From: Allantophomopsis cytisporea | Taxonomy: Eukaryota; Ascomycota; Leotiomycetes; Phacidiales; Phacidiaceae | Assembly: GCA_024752435.1 (NCBI GenBank) | Contig: CP103031.1 | Span: 1,484,001 to 1,548,000, forward strand | Direction of reading: 5' to 3' | DNA length: 64,000 nucleotides | Part shown: positions 23,078 through 34,784 of the stretch, piece by piece | Layout of the letters: each line of letters begins with the position of its first letter | Numbering within the stretch: position 1 is the stretch's first letter | Position numbers and translations under genes: made by a program | Notes under the pieces: generated by a model | The model's database searches: none | Told to the model about the DNA's origin: nothing | The model's input: only the letters and a program-made list of their open reading frames with translations

Positions 23078-23126
23078 TATGTATCACGTTGCATTTCAGT
23101 GTAGCTGTAGTCTTTAGGTCCCTACC

Positions 23127-23160
23127 TGCATGTCCTGCAAGACATGCCGCAGGACATGCA
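23127..23160. repeat. Perfect 12-bp inverted repeat (hairpin)
   Basis: Arm TGCATGTCCTGC at 23127..23138 and its exact reverse complement at 23149..23160 are separated by a 10-nt loop. It lies between two convergent genes and could mark a 3' end structure, but lacks a U tract. Confidence 0.7.
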
Positions 23161-23338
23161 TGTCAATTATTATGCTTGATGGATACCAGCTATGGGTAAG
23201 CATTTCTTTGTGGAGTATATCAGCGTTGACTTAAATTGACGGTTTTCATATCAATCTATACTACCTTCTTATCCCGCTCCTTTAACTTCGCATCTCTATC
23301 CTCCTTTAAACACAACTTTCCATCCTCAACCCCAACTC

Positions 23339-26300
23339 CTACGCAAACCCCTCCCTCCATTTCTCCCACCCAGGCTGCAAATACCCCCAATCCCTCTCAA
23401 AGCCAAAGCTACTCTCATAAACGCCATACGCAAACAAACTCGCATCAACGCTCGCTCCACCATCCCCCATAGCCCAAACACTAAGCGCCAAACTATTCTC
23501 CCCACGATTATTCACCACGCCAGGCGGGACAGGAAACCTACTCTGCGGCCCAATATGCGGCACAAACTTCCCGAACTGATACCCATTCACGAAAAGCATC
23601 ACGCGCGCCACCGTCCCAGCCGGCGACGAGAGCTGCACGCCGAGCGGAACATCGACATCACCGTCGAGATCGAGGCGGAACGTCGTAGTGTAGAACGCGA
23701 TGCCGGCCGCAGCCAGACCCACCTCGGGCGAAGAGGCAATCAGCGATTCAGACGATGGGAATGTAGGGCCTGGCGAAGCCGGGAGATGCCAGCCCACGCG
23801 CTCGCCGTATAAACCGCCCTCGTTCATCGGCCCGCGCACCGCATCGAGGTTGGCGGCCCCGCCTGCATTGCCTTGGATCTTCCAGCTGGTGAAGCCCGTG
23901 TTCGTTGCCGAGAAGTTCCCGCCGAGGAGGTGTGCGCCCAGGATGCCGCGCGGGTTCTCGACGCCCGACGCCGTTGATGTCTCGTCGTGGCCGTGGTAAT
24001 CTACGACGACGACCAGCACGTTGTCCTCTCTGCCGCTGCTGTTGCCATTCCCGTTGTTATTGCCGTATAAAACGCTGGTTGGGAACGACAGTCTCGCGCT
24101 GCTGGTCGTCAAGCTTGCATTCCCATCCTGCCCCCCGATATGCACGCCGTTCAACCACGCACTCCACCCGAACGCAAGCCCGCCCGAGCATGTGACGTTG
24201 ACGCCGCTGACGTTGTACCCCGCGAAGCGTCCGCGGTACAGCTTGGCGCCTGTGTAGAAGCCGTAGTCGCTGGAGAAGAGCACGGGCAGCGTGAGCGGCG
24301 CTACGGGGCTCTGTGTGGTCGTTTTGTTGCACGCCGTCCAGGCTGCGTCGTTGTATGATGGCAGCCGCTCCGGTAGGGAGTCGCCGGCTTTCCAGGGCCC
24401 GAGTTGTGGGAGAGCTATGTGCCGGGTTTCGGTGCCGGGGATGTTGGCGCGTAGGCCGCCATACGGTCTTGTCGTTGTTGGGAGGAAGACGCCGTTCCAG
24501 TTTATGGTGTGTGCTGCGAAGGCGCCGCCGTAGATCTCTATTTTGGTGCTGTTTGCATTGTCGCCGGTTATGTAGGCGACGCTGTGTGAGATTGTTGCGC
24601 TGCGTACTAGATACGGGCCTATGACGAAGATTTGTTCTGATGGGGAGACGTTTGGGTTTGTTGTTGTTGGGACGGCCCAGAATTTCCAGGCTTTGGCTTG
24701 CTCTAGGAGATATACTAGTATGCCGTTGGAGAACTCTACTACTGTTCGGCCTGCAGTTTGAGTGTATGTGAAGGTTTGGGTGCCGTTTATCTCTGTTGAG
24801 CTGAAATTGGCTGAGCCGTGGGTCTTATATTTTAGATGTTCGCTGCTCTTGAAGGCGAACTGCCCTACTTGTCCTTCAACTAGATAGAAGACTAGCACGC
24901 TGGTCTTGTTGAAAATACCGTAAGTCAATATGTCAGAGGATGCATATAAAAGAGTATGATCTCCGAATTGGTAGTCGGTAACCAAGATTTTGCTTTGTCG
25001 TCCAGCCAAATTCACATTTGGAACTGTCACTTGACCTTCGGTAGTGTTCAAGTAAGCGTCAAAAGTTATCGATGCTGTAGATGCTGTGTTGCTTTGCTGA
25101 AGAACGGTGAAGCCAGCCTCGGTGTCTGGATTTCGCAATACCCAACTCCATACGTCAGTTGATGAGACCTTGCATGTGTCAGTCTGAGCATATGTTTATA
25201 AGAGGATAATTGACACCGAATGTTTGATCTTTTGAAGATAATGTTCCCTATTCACTTTGTCAAGAAATTTGAACTCACAGAATATCCAGTACCATTTCCA
25301 ACCATATCTGTCACGAGAAGGTCTGACGAAACTCTTGTGAAAAGACCAATCAACTTTGTTTGAGACATTTTATCCCAAATCTCTCGAGTTTCTCTAAGAG
25401 GAGCTGAGTAATCGTATGATGTGTATACCACTGATTAAAATTAGTAAGATTATATATTATGAACATCAACTACTGCCAACTTCACATACCTGGCGCAGCA
25501 CCTATAGATTTGTAAGCTATCATCTGGAAGAATCAAGATCGAAAACTTACTATGACCCCAATTCGTTCCTCCAAAGGCCATATACAAGCTCTGCAAGGTA
25601 GTCCGCTGTCCAATATTATTTTTATAATAAACATCAGCAAAGCCCGGTTCATGTTCGGAGGCACAATCATCATAGAAGCTGCCACCCCATGGTGTAAAAT
25701 AGCCACTTTCAAACTCAGGGAAGTAGTTTGGCTGTGTGTAACTGTAGTTGCTGAACCACTGATAGTAGTTCCTGACTGCTACGAATCCAGTGTTGGGATT
25801 TGTGCAAGATAGTCCTCCGGGGTAGGAGTCAAGTCCGTACATATTCACGGCGCCCCCCACATTCTCGTAGTCGGTGCTCCAACTCTGACTGCGTTCACCT
25901 TTCTCGTTGTGAGTAAATGGAACGACGATACCAGCGGAGCGGAAGGCTGCTTCAAGCTGCTCCATGTACAGGACAAGGGTATTGTTCGCTGAATGAGTCG
26001 TTTCTTGCAACTCGTTCTCGATTTGGTTGAGGATGATGGGCTATTTCAAGCAATTAGATACAACAAAGTACTAACTCAGATGGACAACTTTAAGAATGGA
26101 TTTCATACGCCGCCATTAGTGATTTGGTTCGCCGCAAGAATGCTGCCAAGCGCCTCAACCCATGGTTTCCATGCTTCGTAGTAGGTCTCGTTGTTGGTGC
26201 GAAGCTTCCCTAGGCTCCCATCACTTCCCCACAGTGCGAGACCTCCACCATTCGTCTCTGCGTTAGAATAGGGGCCCGGTCTTGCAATCACATACAAGCC

Positions 26301-26689
26301 CGCTTCTTTTGCATAGTCCAAGAGACGCTGTATATTCTTGCCGGAAGTTTTGAAGTCGTAGACTCCTTTGGATGCAGAATGATAGGACCAGAAGAAGTAT
26401 ATCGAAACTGCATTGAAGCCATTGGCGCGAAACTTTTGGAATATGTCCTTGATAATGTCAGTTAAGGTTTGAGTTTGAATGTCATGTGTTTTTTATATTA
26501 ACTCACTAGCCACAGTTCTGGAACTGGAATTCGTTGATAATGAAATTCGGCTGAATAGATGAAGACTCGACTGCCATTGATGTTGATACTGTATGGATCC
26601 CATGTTACAACATCTTGCAAGCCGTCACTTGTAGCTATAACCAGCATTAAGAAAGCGGACAAAGCCGCCACAATACTTAGAAAACGCAT
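23339..26689 (-). CDS. GH35 beta-galactosidase, secreted
   Basis: Six exons on the minus strand: 26689..26507, 26447..26109, 26040..25551, 25501..25490, 25430..25279, 25168..23339; 1001 residues in a continuous frame. I start at MRFLSIVAALSAFLMLVIA, a signal peptide; an in-frame ATG at 26737 would bury it. The GH35 domain follows: PYSININGSRVFIYSAEFHY, ARPGPYSNAE, the acid/base Glu184 in NQIENE and the nucleophile Glu283 in FPEFESG. The C-terminal two thirds carry beta-galactosidase jelly-roll domains. Many N-glycosylation sites fit secretion. Exon 4 is only 12 nt (GTGCTGCGCCAG); it supplies S-A-A-P in the conserved NWGHSAAPVVYTSYDY stretch, which strongly supports it. The family releases terminal beta-galactose from lactose and plant-wall galactans. 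Length of about 1000 is normal for fungal GH35. Confidence 0.93.
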
Positions 26690-27346
26690 AGTAAAGGTAG
26701 AAGTCTGTTGACTTGCAGGGAATCTTCGTGCATTCAATGTCTTGATGACTTTAGATATTAGGTATTATATGTCCTTAAGACAATCAGTCTTCGTATTTGA
26801 AGTCATGCCCTCGGAGATCTGGATGCGGATCAATTCTCAATGAGTGATACCATCATTCTCCATCAGGAATGAGCCTTAGGATCAGAGGATCCCTGCAAAT
26901 CGCGGGGTAGCGATCTTTAACTGCATCTGGGGGTTCCATTTTCAGTAACCAAAACATGGGATTGGTACATAATCTGCGACTAAAATCAATAATTGTCAAT
27001 AAGATTTATTTTGGAATACCAAGAAACTATCTTATGTCTCGCTTTAATAGGTGCCGAGCAAGATGAGGTTGGTTTATTATAGGAGGGAAATAATCGAGTA
27101 CGACCGAATAGGCTGCATGAGATCGGGTTCTTTGTTGGCGCCATCGAATCATCACAACCCTTAACCCTTGCATAGTACTGCATATGGAAATCCGCCCCAC
27201 CGATGAGGATAATTTATCATCCTCATGTGTGACATGCCCCGCGTGATCGTGTGCATCTGATGATCCTTGTCCGACTTGGTGATGCGCAATCACATCACTT
27301 TACAACAAAAGTTCTTGATGGGTCATGAATTATCTTACGCGAAATA
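26690..27346. other. Intergenic region upstream of the GH35 gene
   Basis: About 650 nt between the GH35 promoter side and the F-box pseudogene 3' side. I see no gene, only AT-rich sequence. Confidence 0.4.
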
Positions 27347-28371
27347 TTAGCAATATCCATTCAAAAAAACAAAACAAAACTCTAGAATTGCGAGCACGAC
27401 CCTGTGCTCAATGGTGCAAGCGCTGTTCTGGCTCTCGAAGCTTGAGCGAATACTTCCCAACAAGTGTGGTTGATATGTAACTCCTCTTGGCTTGAAGTTG
27501 CGAACATGGCATTGCCATTTTGGATCATCTGGATGCAAACCGGCACCAAGACTAATCCATCTTGTAAGGCAAAGCGCGATGCCTCTTTCCTTGAGATCTA
27601 TAACATCCATGACAAAACCCATTGCACATTCCAAGCACTGAGCAGTCGACGTACAACACTGACCATTTTGTTCAAGAAGATGAAGTCGATTTTTCGCCAA
27701 GGTCGGCCAATTTTGACATTCCGACTCCTAAGACCGTATATGATAGCAGAGACGATGGTAAAGACTGTTCGCGACGAACTCGTTGCGTCTGTCATACGGG
27801 AGTAGCATCCACTCTTGTAATCGCATCAGAAGCTCGTCGGAGACGATCTGGGCGTCAACTGATTGAGGCGTGATGTCCTTATCATAATTGCTCTCTATAG
27901 CCACGGTGCTATTGAAAGCCTTCAAAGGCAACCCATGACTAGGCCCAAGATAATGACGTTTCATTGCCAGTTAGATATGGTGAATCGTTACATATGTTCC
28001 TGACATTGAAAAACACTCGAAAATTTCTTGCTCCCAGAAACAACGAGGGAGGGTTTCCACATCGAATTGGGGCTATTGAATTGCATTGCTACAATGTGTT
28101 TGAACGCAGCGATAGCATACCAAGTGCTGAGGAAGATCCTTTGACAAGTCATAGAGAAAGGAGGCACGCATTTCTGGATTTTGAAGCTTAAGCAGTGCCA
28201 GATATTAGGACCGAGGAATTTGCTCATAGCTCGGTTGCAAAGCGAGAGAGATGCAGCGGATTGTGGCGAGAGCATGTCTGCTATCAAAAGGATTAGTTCG
28301 GGAGGGATACTAGAGTGTTTCGGTGCATCGTGTCCGCTTTGAATATCTTTTCTGGGAAGTCTATGAAGCAA
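27347..28371 (-). pseudogene. Decayed F-box protein gene
   Basis: From 28371 the frame reads an F-box: SIPPELILLIADMLSPQSAA followed by LCNRAMSKFLGPNIWH. Right after NIWH (about 28195) the frame must shift by one nucleotide to continue as LKLQNPEMRASFLYDLSKDL. In that new frame there are stops TAG in SNAIQ-stop-PQFDVE (about 28070), TAA in IHHI-stop-LAMKRHYLG (about 27970) and TAG in YHIRS-stop-ESECQNWP (about 27730). The homologous text then goes on through SLGAGLHPDDPKWQCH to about 27347. Fungal F-box proteins of this type have the F-box, an LVMKRHYLGPSHG-like block and a terminal LGAGLTPxDPKW block in one frame, so the locus looks broken. At least two stops fit CAG/CAA to TAG/TAA changes. 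A transcript with unusual introns cannot be fully excluded. Confidence 0.8.
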
Positions 28372-28514
28372 TCCTGTCGTCCTGCAATCAGGTGTTTAGC
28401 GCAGTAGAGACTGATGTCTTGGCTTCAGCTCCTGTACTGATAAACAGTCAGAGCAAAGACGATGTAATGAAGAGAAATTGTAACTGTAATTAGCTTCCAC
28501 GTTTGCTACTTATT
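28372..28514. other. Short intergenic sequence
   Basis: AT-rich, no feature seen. Confidence 0.3.
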
Positions 28515-28705
28515 CCTAAGTTGTCGAGTTCTTTAGGATTGTTTATTTATAGTAGACTACTAAGTATTTAAAGCCTACGAAAAGTACTCTAAACTGCTGA
28601 GATCTTTAGTCCTGTTCATTTATTTTGAATTACTAAGTTATTGGTAGTTTTACAATTATCCTGAGATACTGAGGTGTCTACTTTAAAATATACTAGAAAG
28701 TGAAT
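28515..28705 (+). repeat. Dispersed AT-rich repeat, copy A
   Basis: This stretch aligns along its length with 39290..39477. Both contain TTGTTTAT-AGACTACTAAGTA, then ACTCTA-ACTGCT, CTTAGTCCT-TTCATT, ACTAAGT-AT-GGTAG and ACTTTA-AAT...AGAAAGTG in the same order. Differences are mostly transitions. Confidence 0.7.
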
Positions 28706-28951
28706 ACACAGTGTTAAGCTTCTAGCAGCTGAGAGTCATTATACGTAGTACTGTACGTGTCCTTCTAAGTGATAGAGTGTATATGTTTTACTTGAAACAT
28801 GAATAGCAACAATACAATTTTCTACACGGATTTCCTATATTATATTCGACAGAAACGATGCGTATAACACTATCTACACAGGAAAGAAAGTGTGTTCCGA
28901 TATTTAAAGCTAGTATCAAAGCCGAACCTTACCAACATTAGCTCCATGGGA

Positions 28952-30388
28952 TTACACGTCCCTCTTGACAACAACAATCTCATCATCGCTAGAATATGCA
29001 CTCGAAGTTTCTCTGCAATCGCTGGAATCGTCTCCGACCCCCTGAGTATCATGCTGAGTCTCAACATTGGCACTGTTGCACTGCATGACTCCTCCATGTC
29101 CCTTCTCAAACTTCCCCTGGGGAATAACTCCTGCCTTGTTCGTGGCATTCTGCGATTGAAGTCTTTTCTTCTCCCGCAGCGCATGATCTGCCATCAAGCG
29201 ACGATATTTCTGAATGCCGGGTATCTCCCTAAGGGGATTAGATACTTTCATGTGTGGGGCATTTGTGGTTGGAAGAACAGGATCCACAGTTGAGGCAAAT
29301 TCGATGTGTTGAGAGGCGGGGGGCGTCTGAACACTGACTGGGCGGGTTGCAACGAACTCGATATGCGTTGAGGATGGTGGTGTCGTCACAGGTCTTCCTT
29401 CGTTGAGAAGAACCCTCTCAGCTATGGCTTCTTTTATGCCGAGGCGGGGGCTGTAATAGTGATAAGGGCGCTGAAGAACTATTCCAGAATCAAACCTTGC
29501 TGATGCAGATTGTGGGATACTGAGGGATGGCGCATGCATAGTCGGCTGCGGAACGTTGAGCTCATGAGTTTCAGAGGGCGTATTGACGCCAGCTGGGACA
29601 TCTTCAACCTTATACATCTTCTCGAAATCGTAAGTGTTCTTGCGTGCCTCTCTTTTTGGTTCCACCTTTGAAGCGGTGTCTGGAGATGTAGAGTCGTCGT
29701 TCAAGACAATTGTTGGTATTGGTTGCGATTGAGGAGAAGTTTCAATGCGCTTTGGTGTCTCGTAACGACGATCATGAAATATCTCTGCTGCATAGGTTTC
29801 GAATACTTTGAGATGACTGTTGAAGAAGGCTTGTCGGAGAGCTACTTCCTTCGCAGACTCGAAGTTCGTGTGAATACTGTGTGGTTTCATCTTCCACCCC
29901 TCACACTGCTCACAGTTTGGATGCTCCCAGTCTTCTGTTCTCTTGTACAAGAAGTCAACAAAGGCTGTAGCTTGAACTTCCAGTTCTTCCCTTTGACAGT
30001 CTCCGCCGTTTGTCTTTTTGGTCTCTTTTGAGATCTTCGTCTTAGCGTGTACCTTTTCAAAAACCTTGTCAAAGGTCTTAGTTCCTATTTTATTATCCAG
30101 CTCCTTCCTGTGGGCTCGCATATATATGGCCTGTTCAATCGCCTGGGTCTTTTCCTCGTAGTATTCTATGAGATATAAAAGGGCGACTGTAATAGAGATT
30201 CCGACTACAGTCAATGCCATTCCCCGAGCCCCCCATGCTTCTAAGTTGTGGGTCGGGACTGGAGTTTTCGGATCAACAACACCTGCCATTAACCAGGTTT
30301 TAACCTTCTGGTAGAAGGACTGAATGTGTTGTCTCATGCTGAACTTGCTGATATTGAAAATCGTTTTTGGTAAATGGAATGCGAACAA
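28952..30388 (-). CDS. Hypothetical single-pass membrane protein
   Basis: Single exon, 478 residues from the ATG at 30388; an internal Met18 (MRQHIQSF) is an alternative start. Residues about 55-76 (GMALTVVGISITVALLYLIE) form one clear transmembrane segment. A charged helical region follows (EEKTQAIEQAIYMRAHRKEL), then a segment with CEQCEGWKMKP, a C-x2-C pair that could hold metal or a disulfide. The rest to the C-terminus is low-complexity, with PTPP/PASQ-type linkers and an almost duplicated block (SSTHIEFVATRPV versus ASQHIEFASTVDPV). No named domain is recognised. It lies divergently or alone, so neighbours give no hint. Confidence 0.65.
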   Translation of the reverse strand: MFAFHLPKTIFNISKFSMRQHIQSFYQKVKTWLMAGVVDPKTPVPTHNLEAWGARGMALTVVGISITVALLYLIEYYEEKTQAIEQAIYMRAHRKELDNKIGTKTFDKVFEKVHAKTKISKETKKTNGGDCQREELEVQATAFVDFLYKRTEDWEHPNCEQCEGWKMKPHSIHTNFESAKEVALRQAFFNSHLKVFETYAAEIFHDRRYETPKRIETSPQSQPIPTIVLNDDSTSPDTASKVEPKREARKNTYDFEKMYKVEDVPAGVNTPSETHELNVPQPTMHAPSLSIPQSASARFDSGIVLQRPYHYYSPRLGIKEAIAERVLLNEGRPVTTPPSSTHIEFVATRPVSVQTPPASQHIEFASTVDPVLPTTNAPHMKVSNPLREIPGIQKYRRLMADHALREKKRLQSQNATNKAGVIPQGKFEKGHGGVMQCNSANVETQHDTQGVGDDSSDCRETSSAYSSDDEIVVVKRDV

Positions 30389-30954
30389 GGGCTTTGACTT
30401 TTGCTCTTGGGAATCTGTTCAGAAAACGATAGAATTCCCGAACTTGTAAGTGCATTCAAAGTTACACTGTGTATCAAGTTCCGAGATATAATTTAGTGAG
30501 GAATAAGAATTGAGAAGTACTTATAGTCCTTGAAGACTGCATTCAGTGGGCAACAGACGAGCCCTGGACAACCAATCTCGATAGCACAAAAAAGTACATA
30601 AGTCAGGCTCATTATCGTTCATTTGTAGCGCTTTCCTGATTGTAGATGTTGGAAAATTGCTTTTTGGTTTAGTCCTAGTAAGTCAATCCCGAATCTGTCA
30701 GGACTCTCCATCACTTCCACCTTAATAAGTATCGACTAGCACGTATTTGATAATCACAAGGAAATCCAAATTTTAGAAAATTTGTTCAGAAGTATACACA
30801 CAGAACTAGGAATAAAAAAGCTCATGTGATAAGGAAATAGCAAAAAACGAATTTGACTGATGTAACATGCAATAAAAACATACCCAAAACAGCAAGGTGC
30901 TAGCAACCCAACATACTCACAAGCCAAGTCTAACCTTCCATATCTCGCCGCTGA
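30389..30954. other. Intergenic region
   Basis: AT-rich spacer; no gene seen. Confidence 0.35.
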
Positions 30955-31592
30955 CTAGCAATCATACGTGACGAAGAATCCCTCAATTCCAAATTCTGTC
31001 TCCTCATCGGAAAATTCCACGCTCGAGCTCCCGGTATTTTCAGGCGCATACTCAACAACAAAAGCCAATTGCCCACCACCAACCGGGCAAGATTCGGAAT
31101 TGATTGTGGACGTCTGTCCTGCAGCCAAACTAACCTGGCCGAAAGTTCCGCTGGCAAAGTACCCCGAAATATTGTTAAAGGTAGGGGCGGGAGGTAGAGA
31201 AGTTAAAGCGTGTACAACAACGCTTTGAGGGCCGAAAGCATTGGGTGGTATGGCGGATGGGAAGGAGACGCCAAGAGTGCAGCCGAAGGAGTTGGCGGGG
31301 ATATCAAAAGAAACTAATTCGAGGACTTGGCTTCTTGGAGAACCGCCTGGTTTTGTTAGTCTTTTGCGGAGAGGGGGAATAATTTTCGCCTACCTGAATT
31401 GGACTGTTGAGAGATCTCAAAGTTTGGTGCGGTGTTTGGAAAGATGGTGTCTGGGTAATCTTGTTTAAGAGATTGCAAGGTGCTGGGGAAAATGGTTGTA
31501 CCACAACGAGGAGCCAGGGTGGTTGGGGAGGGGAGAGCGGTGATGAGTGGGAGGATTGAGGCGAGAGTTAAAAAGGAAGTGAAGGATTTCAT
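30955..31592 (-). CDS. Small secreted protein resembling the But2 C-terminal domain family
   Basis: Two exons, 31592..31394 and 31346..30955, encode 196 residues; the intron 31393..31347 runs GTAGGC to ACCAG. The ATG at 31592 starts MKSFTSFLTLASILPLITALP, a signal peptide; an earlier in-frame ATG at 31724 would put it internally, so I reject it. Mature features include PRCGTTIFPSTLQSLKQDYP, FEISQQSNS, then LELVSFDIPANSFGCTLGVSF and a beta-rich remainder ending in FFVTYDC. The order of APRC, a TxxYPS-like turn, FDIP and GCxLxVxFP resembles secreted proteins carrying the 'ubiquitin 3 binding protein But2 C-terminal' domain of fungi. Four cysteines could form two disulfides. Function of such secreted members is unknown. 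Confidence 0.75.
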
Positions 31593-32667
31593 TTTGGAGA
31601 TGGTGATAGCGAACCTTAGATATGTATATAGTATGAAAAGGTGATGAATTGGAAGATGCGTTGAATGAATAAAAACAAGTGAGAACAAAGACTTAACTGG
31701 ACTTCTTATAGTCGTTGTGGTCAAATTACTATGTGTAATATTAACATGGACATTGAAGGCGAATATTTGCGCTTCTGGTATTGTAATTCATAGCTGAGGT
31801 TGATTATGTGTGCAGGCTTCCATCGCATGATGAGAGCCCATCAATCACATCTCCAGATTGGCCCAGTGAGCAGTTATTGATGACATAGCTGAATGGTCAT
31901 CACTCAAAAAACCAGCAATACTGAGGAGGCTTTGAAGCTGACAGAGAGCACTTAAAAGTAAGAAAAGACTCACGTGAAGATATACGAGGGCTGTACTGCT
32001 GACATACAAGACCTTTTCTTGCATTTTCCTTCTCTCTGAGGATAGCAAACATACCTCTTGATGGCCTTCATCATATTGACGTTGCCGTAGGGATGGGAGC
32101 AACAGATACAGGTAAGCACCGTCAGCATAGCCTAAATCTCGTAATATGGTTGGTGTGAATCCTTCGGGGATCTATTTCGATAACATTATCAAGGCTCATA
32201 TATCACAAGGATATAAATTGAACCATTTGTATTGGTTGAATAGTAGCGAGAAGAACCTTGTGACAGCTCAGCTTAAATCCTCAACCTCGCACCAAGAGTG
32301 GCGTCATCATTGCCCACAACATCCGACGACAAGTCTACGATGTAGATAAGTAATTCATGATTCTCACGGCCATGCACAGCCCACGCAAACTCTCATGACA
32401 CTGCAGACGTACGAGAAAGCATTCGGATGCAACGTAATCATGTTGATCGGAAAGATTGTCGCATGGTTACAACCAACGTGGTGTTGATCGAAAGTGCGGG
32501 GTAAACTCCGTTCAATTGCCTTATCGGGTGATCGCTGTCGGCGAGAAATAAGCTTAAACACAAGACTGTGAGTGCGTCATGTCACATTAGCATCTCCAGC
32601 TCATGCACGCATTCAGCATACCATCTTCTCACACAACCTCCCACTATCCTCGTAGCATTCGGCGACA
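31593..32667. other. Intergenic region
   Basis: About 1.1 kb between divergent genes (But2-like on minus, pyroglutamyl peptidase on plus). Short frames at 31845..32102 (-) and 32146..32349 (+) have no recognisable content. Confidence 0.35.
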
Positions 32668-33501
32668 ATGGGCTCTGTACAGACTGATACAAGCGCGAAG
32701 GATGAGATTGTGGTGGTTGTGACAGGTTTCGGGGTATATACAATCTATCCAGTGCAAGGGAATTGATAGGTTGTGTGCACATCAGCTGACATGCATCATC
32801 ATATCACAGCCATTCAGAGCGCAACATCCCATCAATCCTGCTTGGGAAATCACCAAAGCCCTGCCACCGATCATCCATCCGCTGAAGAACCGACCAGATT
32901 GTCCGGCAATCCGTATCCTTATCCACCCCACTCCTGTACGTGTCTCTTATAACACTGTCTTCTCTCTCGTCCCCAAGCTGTGGGCTCAATACCCAAAAGC
33001 CGACTTCATGATCCACATCGGCATGGCAGCTGGTCGAGACTTCTATAGTGTTGAAAGGAGGGGTCATCGTGATGGGTATGATCTGCGGGATGTGGATGGG
33101 CGATTGCTGAGTGATTATGGGCTGGAAGATATATGGAAGGCGGAGAACTGTCCGGTGGAGATTGAAACAGATGTTGATATCGATGATGTATGGCGACGAT
33201 GGAAAACTGCTTTGCCGGTAAGTGTATCATCCTTCTCGATCCTCTCGGTATCACGGGCGATGGTGGTCCGGGACGCTGATAAGAATAGGAATTTGATGTT
33301 AGGCCGTCAGAGGACGCGGGCAGGTATCTGTGTGATTTCATCTACTATTGTAGCTTGAGTTATCTTTGGAAAATCCGCGAGAACAGGAGAGTTGTCTTCT
33401 TTCATGTGCCGGTTGATAGTGACGACGTTGCCGTGGAGAAGGGGAAAGATGCGGCTGTTGAATTGATTCGTGCTATGGTTGAGAGTCACATTTCGAAGTG
33501 A
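32668..33501 (+). CDS. Pyroglutamyl-peptidase I (peptidase family C15)
   Basis: Three exons, 32668..32733, 32810..33217 and 33289..33501, encode 228 residues. The first splice joins VTGFG to PFRAQHPINPAWE, giving the family's N-terminal GFGPF motif. The catalytic triad is visible: Glu104 in RDFYSVERRG, Cys173 in EDAGRYLCDFIYY and His197 in VVFFHVPV. The third-exon acceptor must be the AG at 33287-33288, because only it keeps the DAGRYLC frame. The enzyme removes N-terminal pyroglutamate from peptides in the cytosol. Length is within the 210-270 usual for fungal members. No break is seen. Confidence 0.88.
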
Positions 33502-34784
33502 AGGAGGCTAATCAGGAACATTGAAGAGTTCATAGCATGATCAAGCATGAAACATAGCGTTGGGTCTGAAATATACGTTGACTTAGATTTCATTGTGCAT
33601 TAGATTGTGTCCCAACTGCTGGGTGCCGATTTGGTTCATCAGAATGAAAGTTATCAATGTAAGAATTGATAGTAAAAGGTATTGTTACCTTCCTATATCG
33701 AGGGGATGTATTTTCGCTTTGTGTATCCGCGTGTACTTGCAACTAGGCAGCAACCACCCATGGCCTATCACATTGCCTGTTCTATATCCACAACACTGAA
33801 GGGCTATTTAGTTGTAAGTGATTTAAACTATATGATACTTTCGTAGAGGTTTATTGGTTTACATTGATTACAACTCTTTTCAATTCATCTCTATCACATT
33901 CGATTCATGAGGAATCCCATAAACTTGGGTATCCAAAAGCCCATACATTCATCAACGCCAAAAGTCAGCCTAGCAAAAAACAAAAACAGGTACTTCACTA
34001 CAAATAAAAAGATAATTTAGATGAGGAAGGATCGAGTTGCTGTGGATGAAGGAAAGAAAGAGGTGCGGAAGTGTAGAGGTTAGGTGCTTTATATAGTTCT
34101 TTTCTTGAAGCATTGCGCTTGAGATCGGGCATGAATGACCACTTATCTCTAAACCTTGTGAAATGCAATTGACCACCCCATGACGCAGCTCAGACTCACA
34201 AATAGTTGCCAAATATATATATATAGATATATATATATATAGGTCAAGCGAATGGGTAGTGATAATATAAAGGTGAATGAGGCGAAGAGCACCGACTATT
34301 TGAAGGCATAGATCTTTGTACACATTTAGGTAAGCTCTGTTATTGTGCCTGCCACTATTTATGTCCGTTTGCTCCAACGAAGACGTACCGAGTCTTAGGC
34401 GTTGATTGTGTGGCCTTTAAATGGGCTATGCAAAAAGCATGGTTAGTATCCGCTGTTTGGCGTATGGACTGTGCTGAAGCAAGATATTGACATGACCCAC
34501 GTCTTTGTGGTTGTGCGCTTCTACTCATGAAAACAATCTATCCCTTGGCCCTTGTCAAAGTTAGCGTATACAGAAAAGGCTCGGATCTTTTGGGATGAAG
34601 CCTACCTTGCATTTCTTGTTCCTTGGCCATATCTTCTGTATCCCTCCTCGGGTTCCTATCCCATGCAGTGCATTTTCACACAAACAACTACATCATATCG
34701 ACCTCCGATGCGCCAGCAGACCAGCTCGCCGTCGTTCCAGCTACCGCAAAACACATGATCGGCTCGATCTCAATAGATGGTCTC
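33502..34784. other. Convergent intergenic region with TA-rich tract
   Basis: About 1.3 kb between the convergent peptidase and sld5 genes. A TATATA/GATATA tract lies at 34213-34241. No gene is supported. Confidence 0.4.

Larger units (their letters stand above)
21934..23338. other. Long 3' flank / intergenic region with TA microsatellite and hairpin
   Basis: About 1.4 kb between the convergent cdc25 and GH35 genes. The first part is T/C-rich, probably cdc25 3' UTR. It also contains a TA tract and a perfect 12-bp inverted repeat, listed separately. No gene is seen. Confidence 0.45.

Noticed and set aside
31845..32349. Short frames on both strands between the But2-like and peptidase genes
   Set aside because: Too short and without recognisable content.
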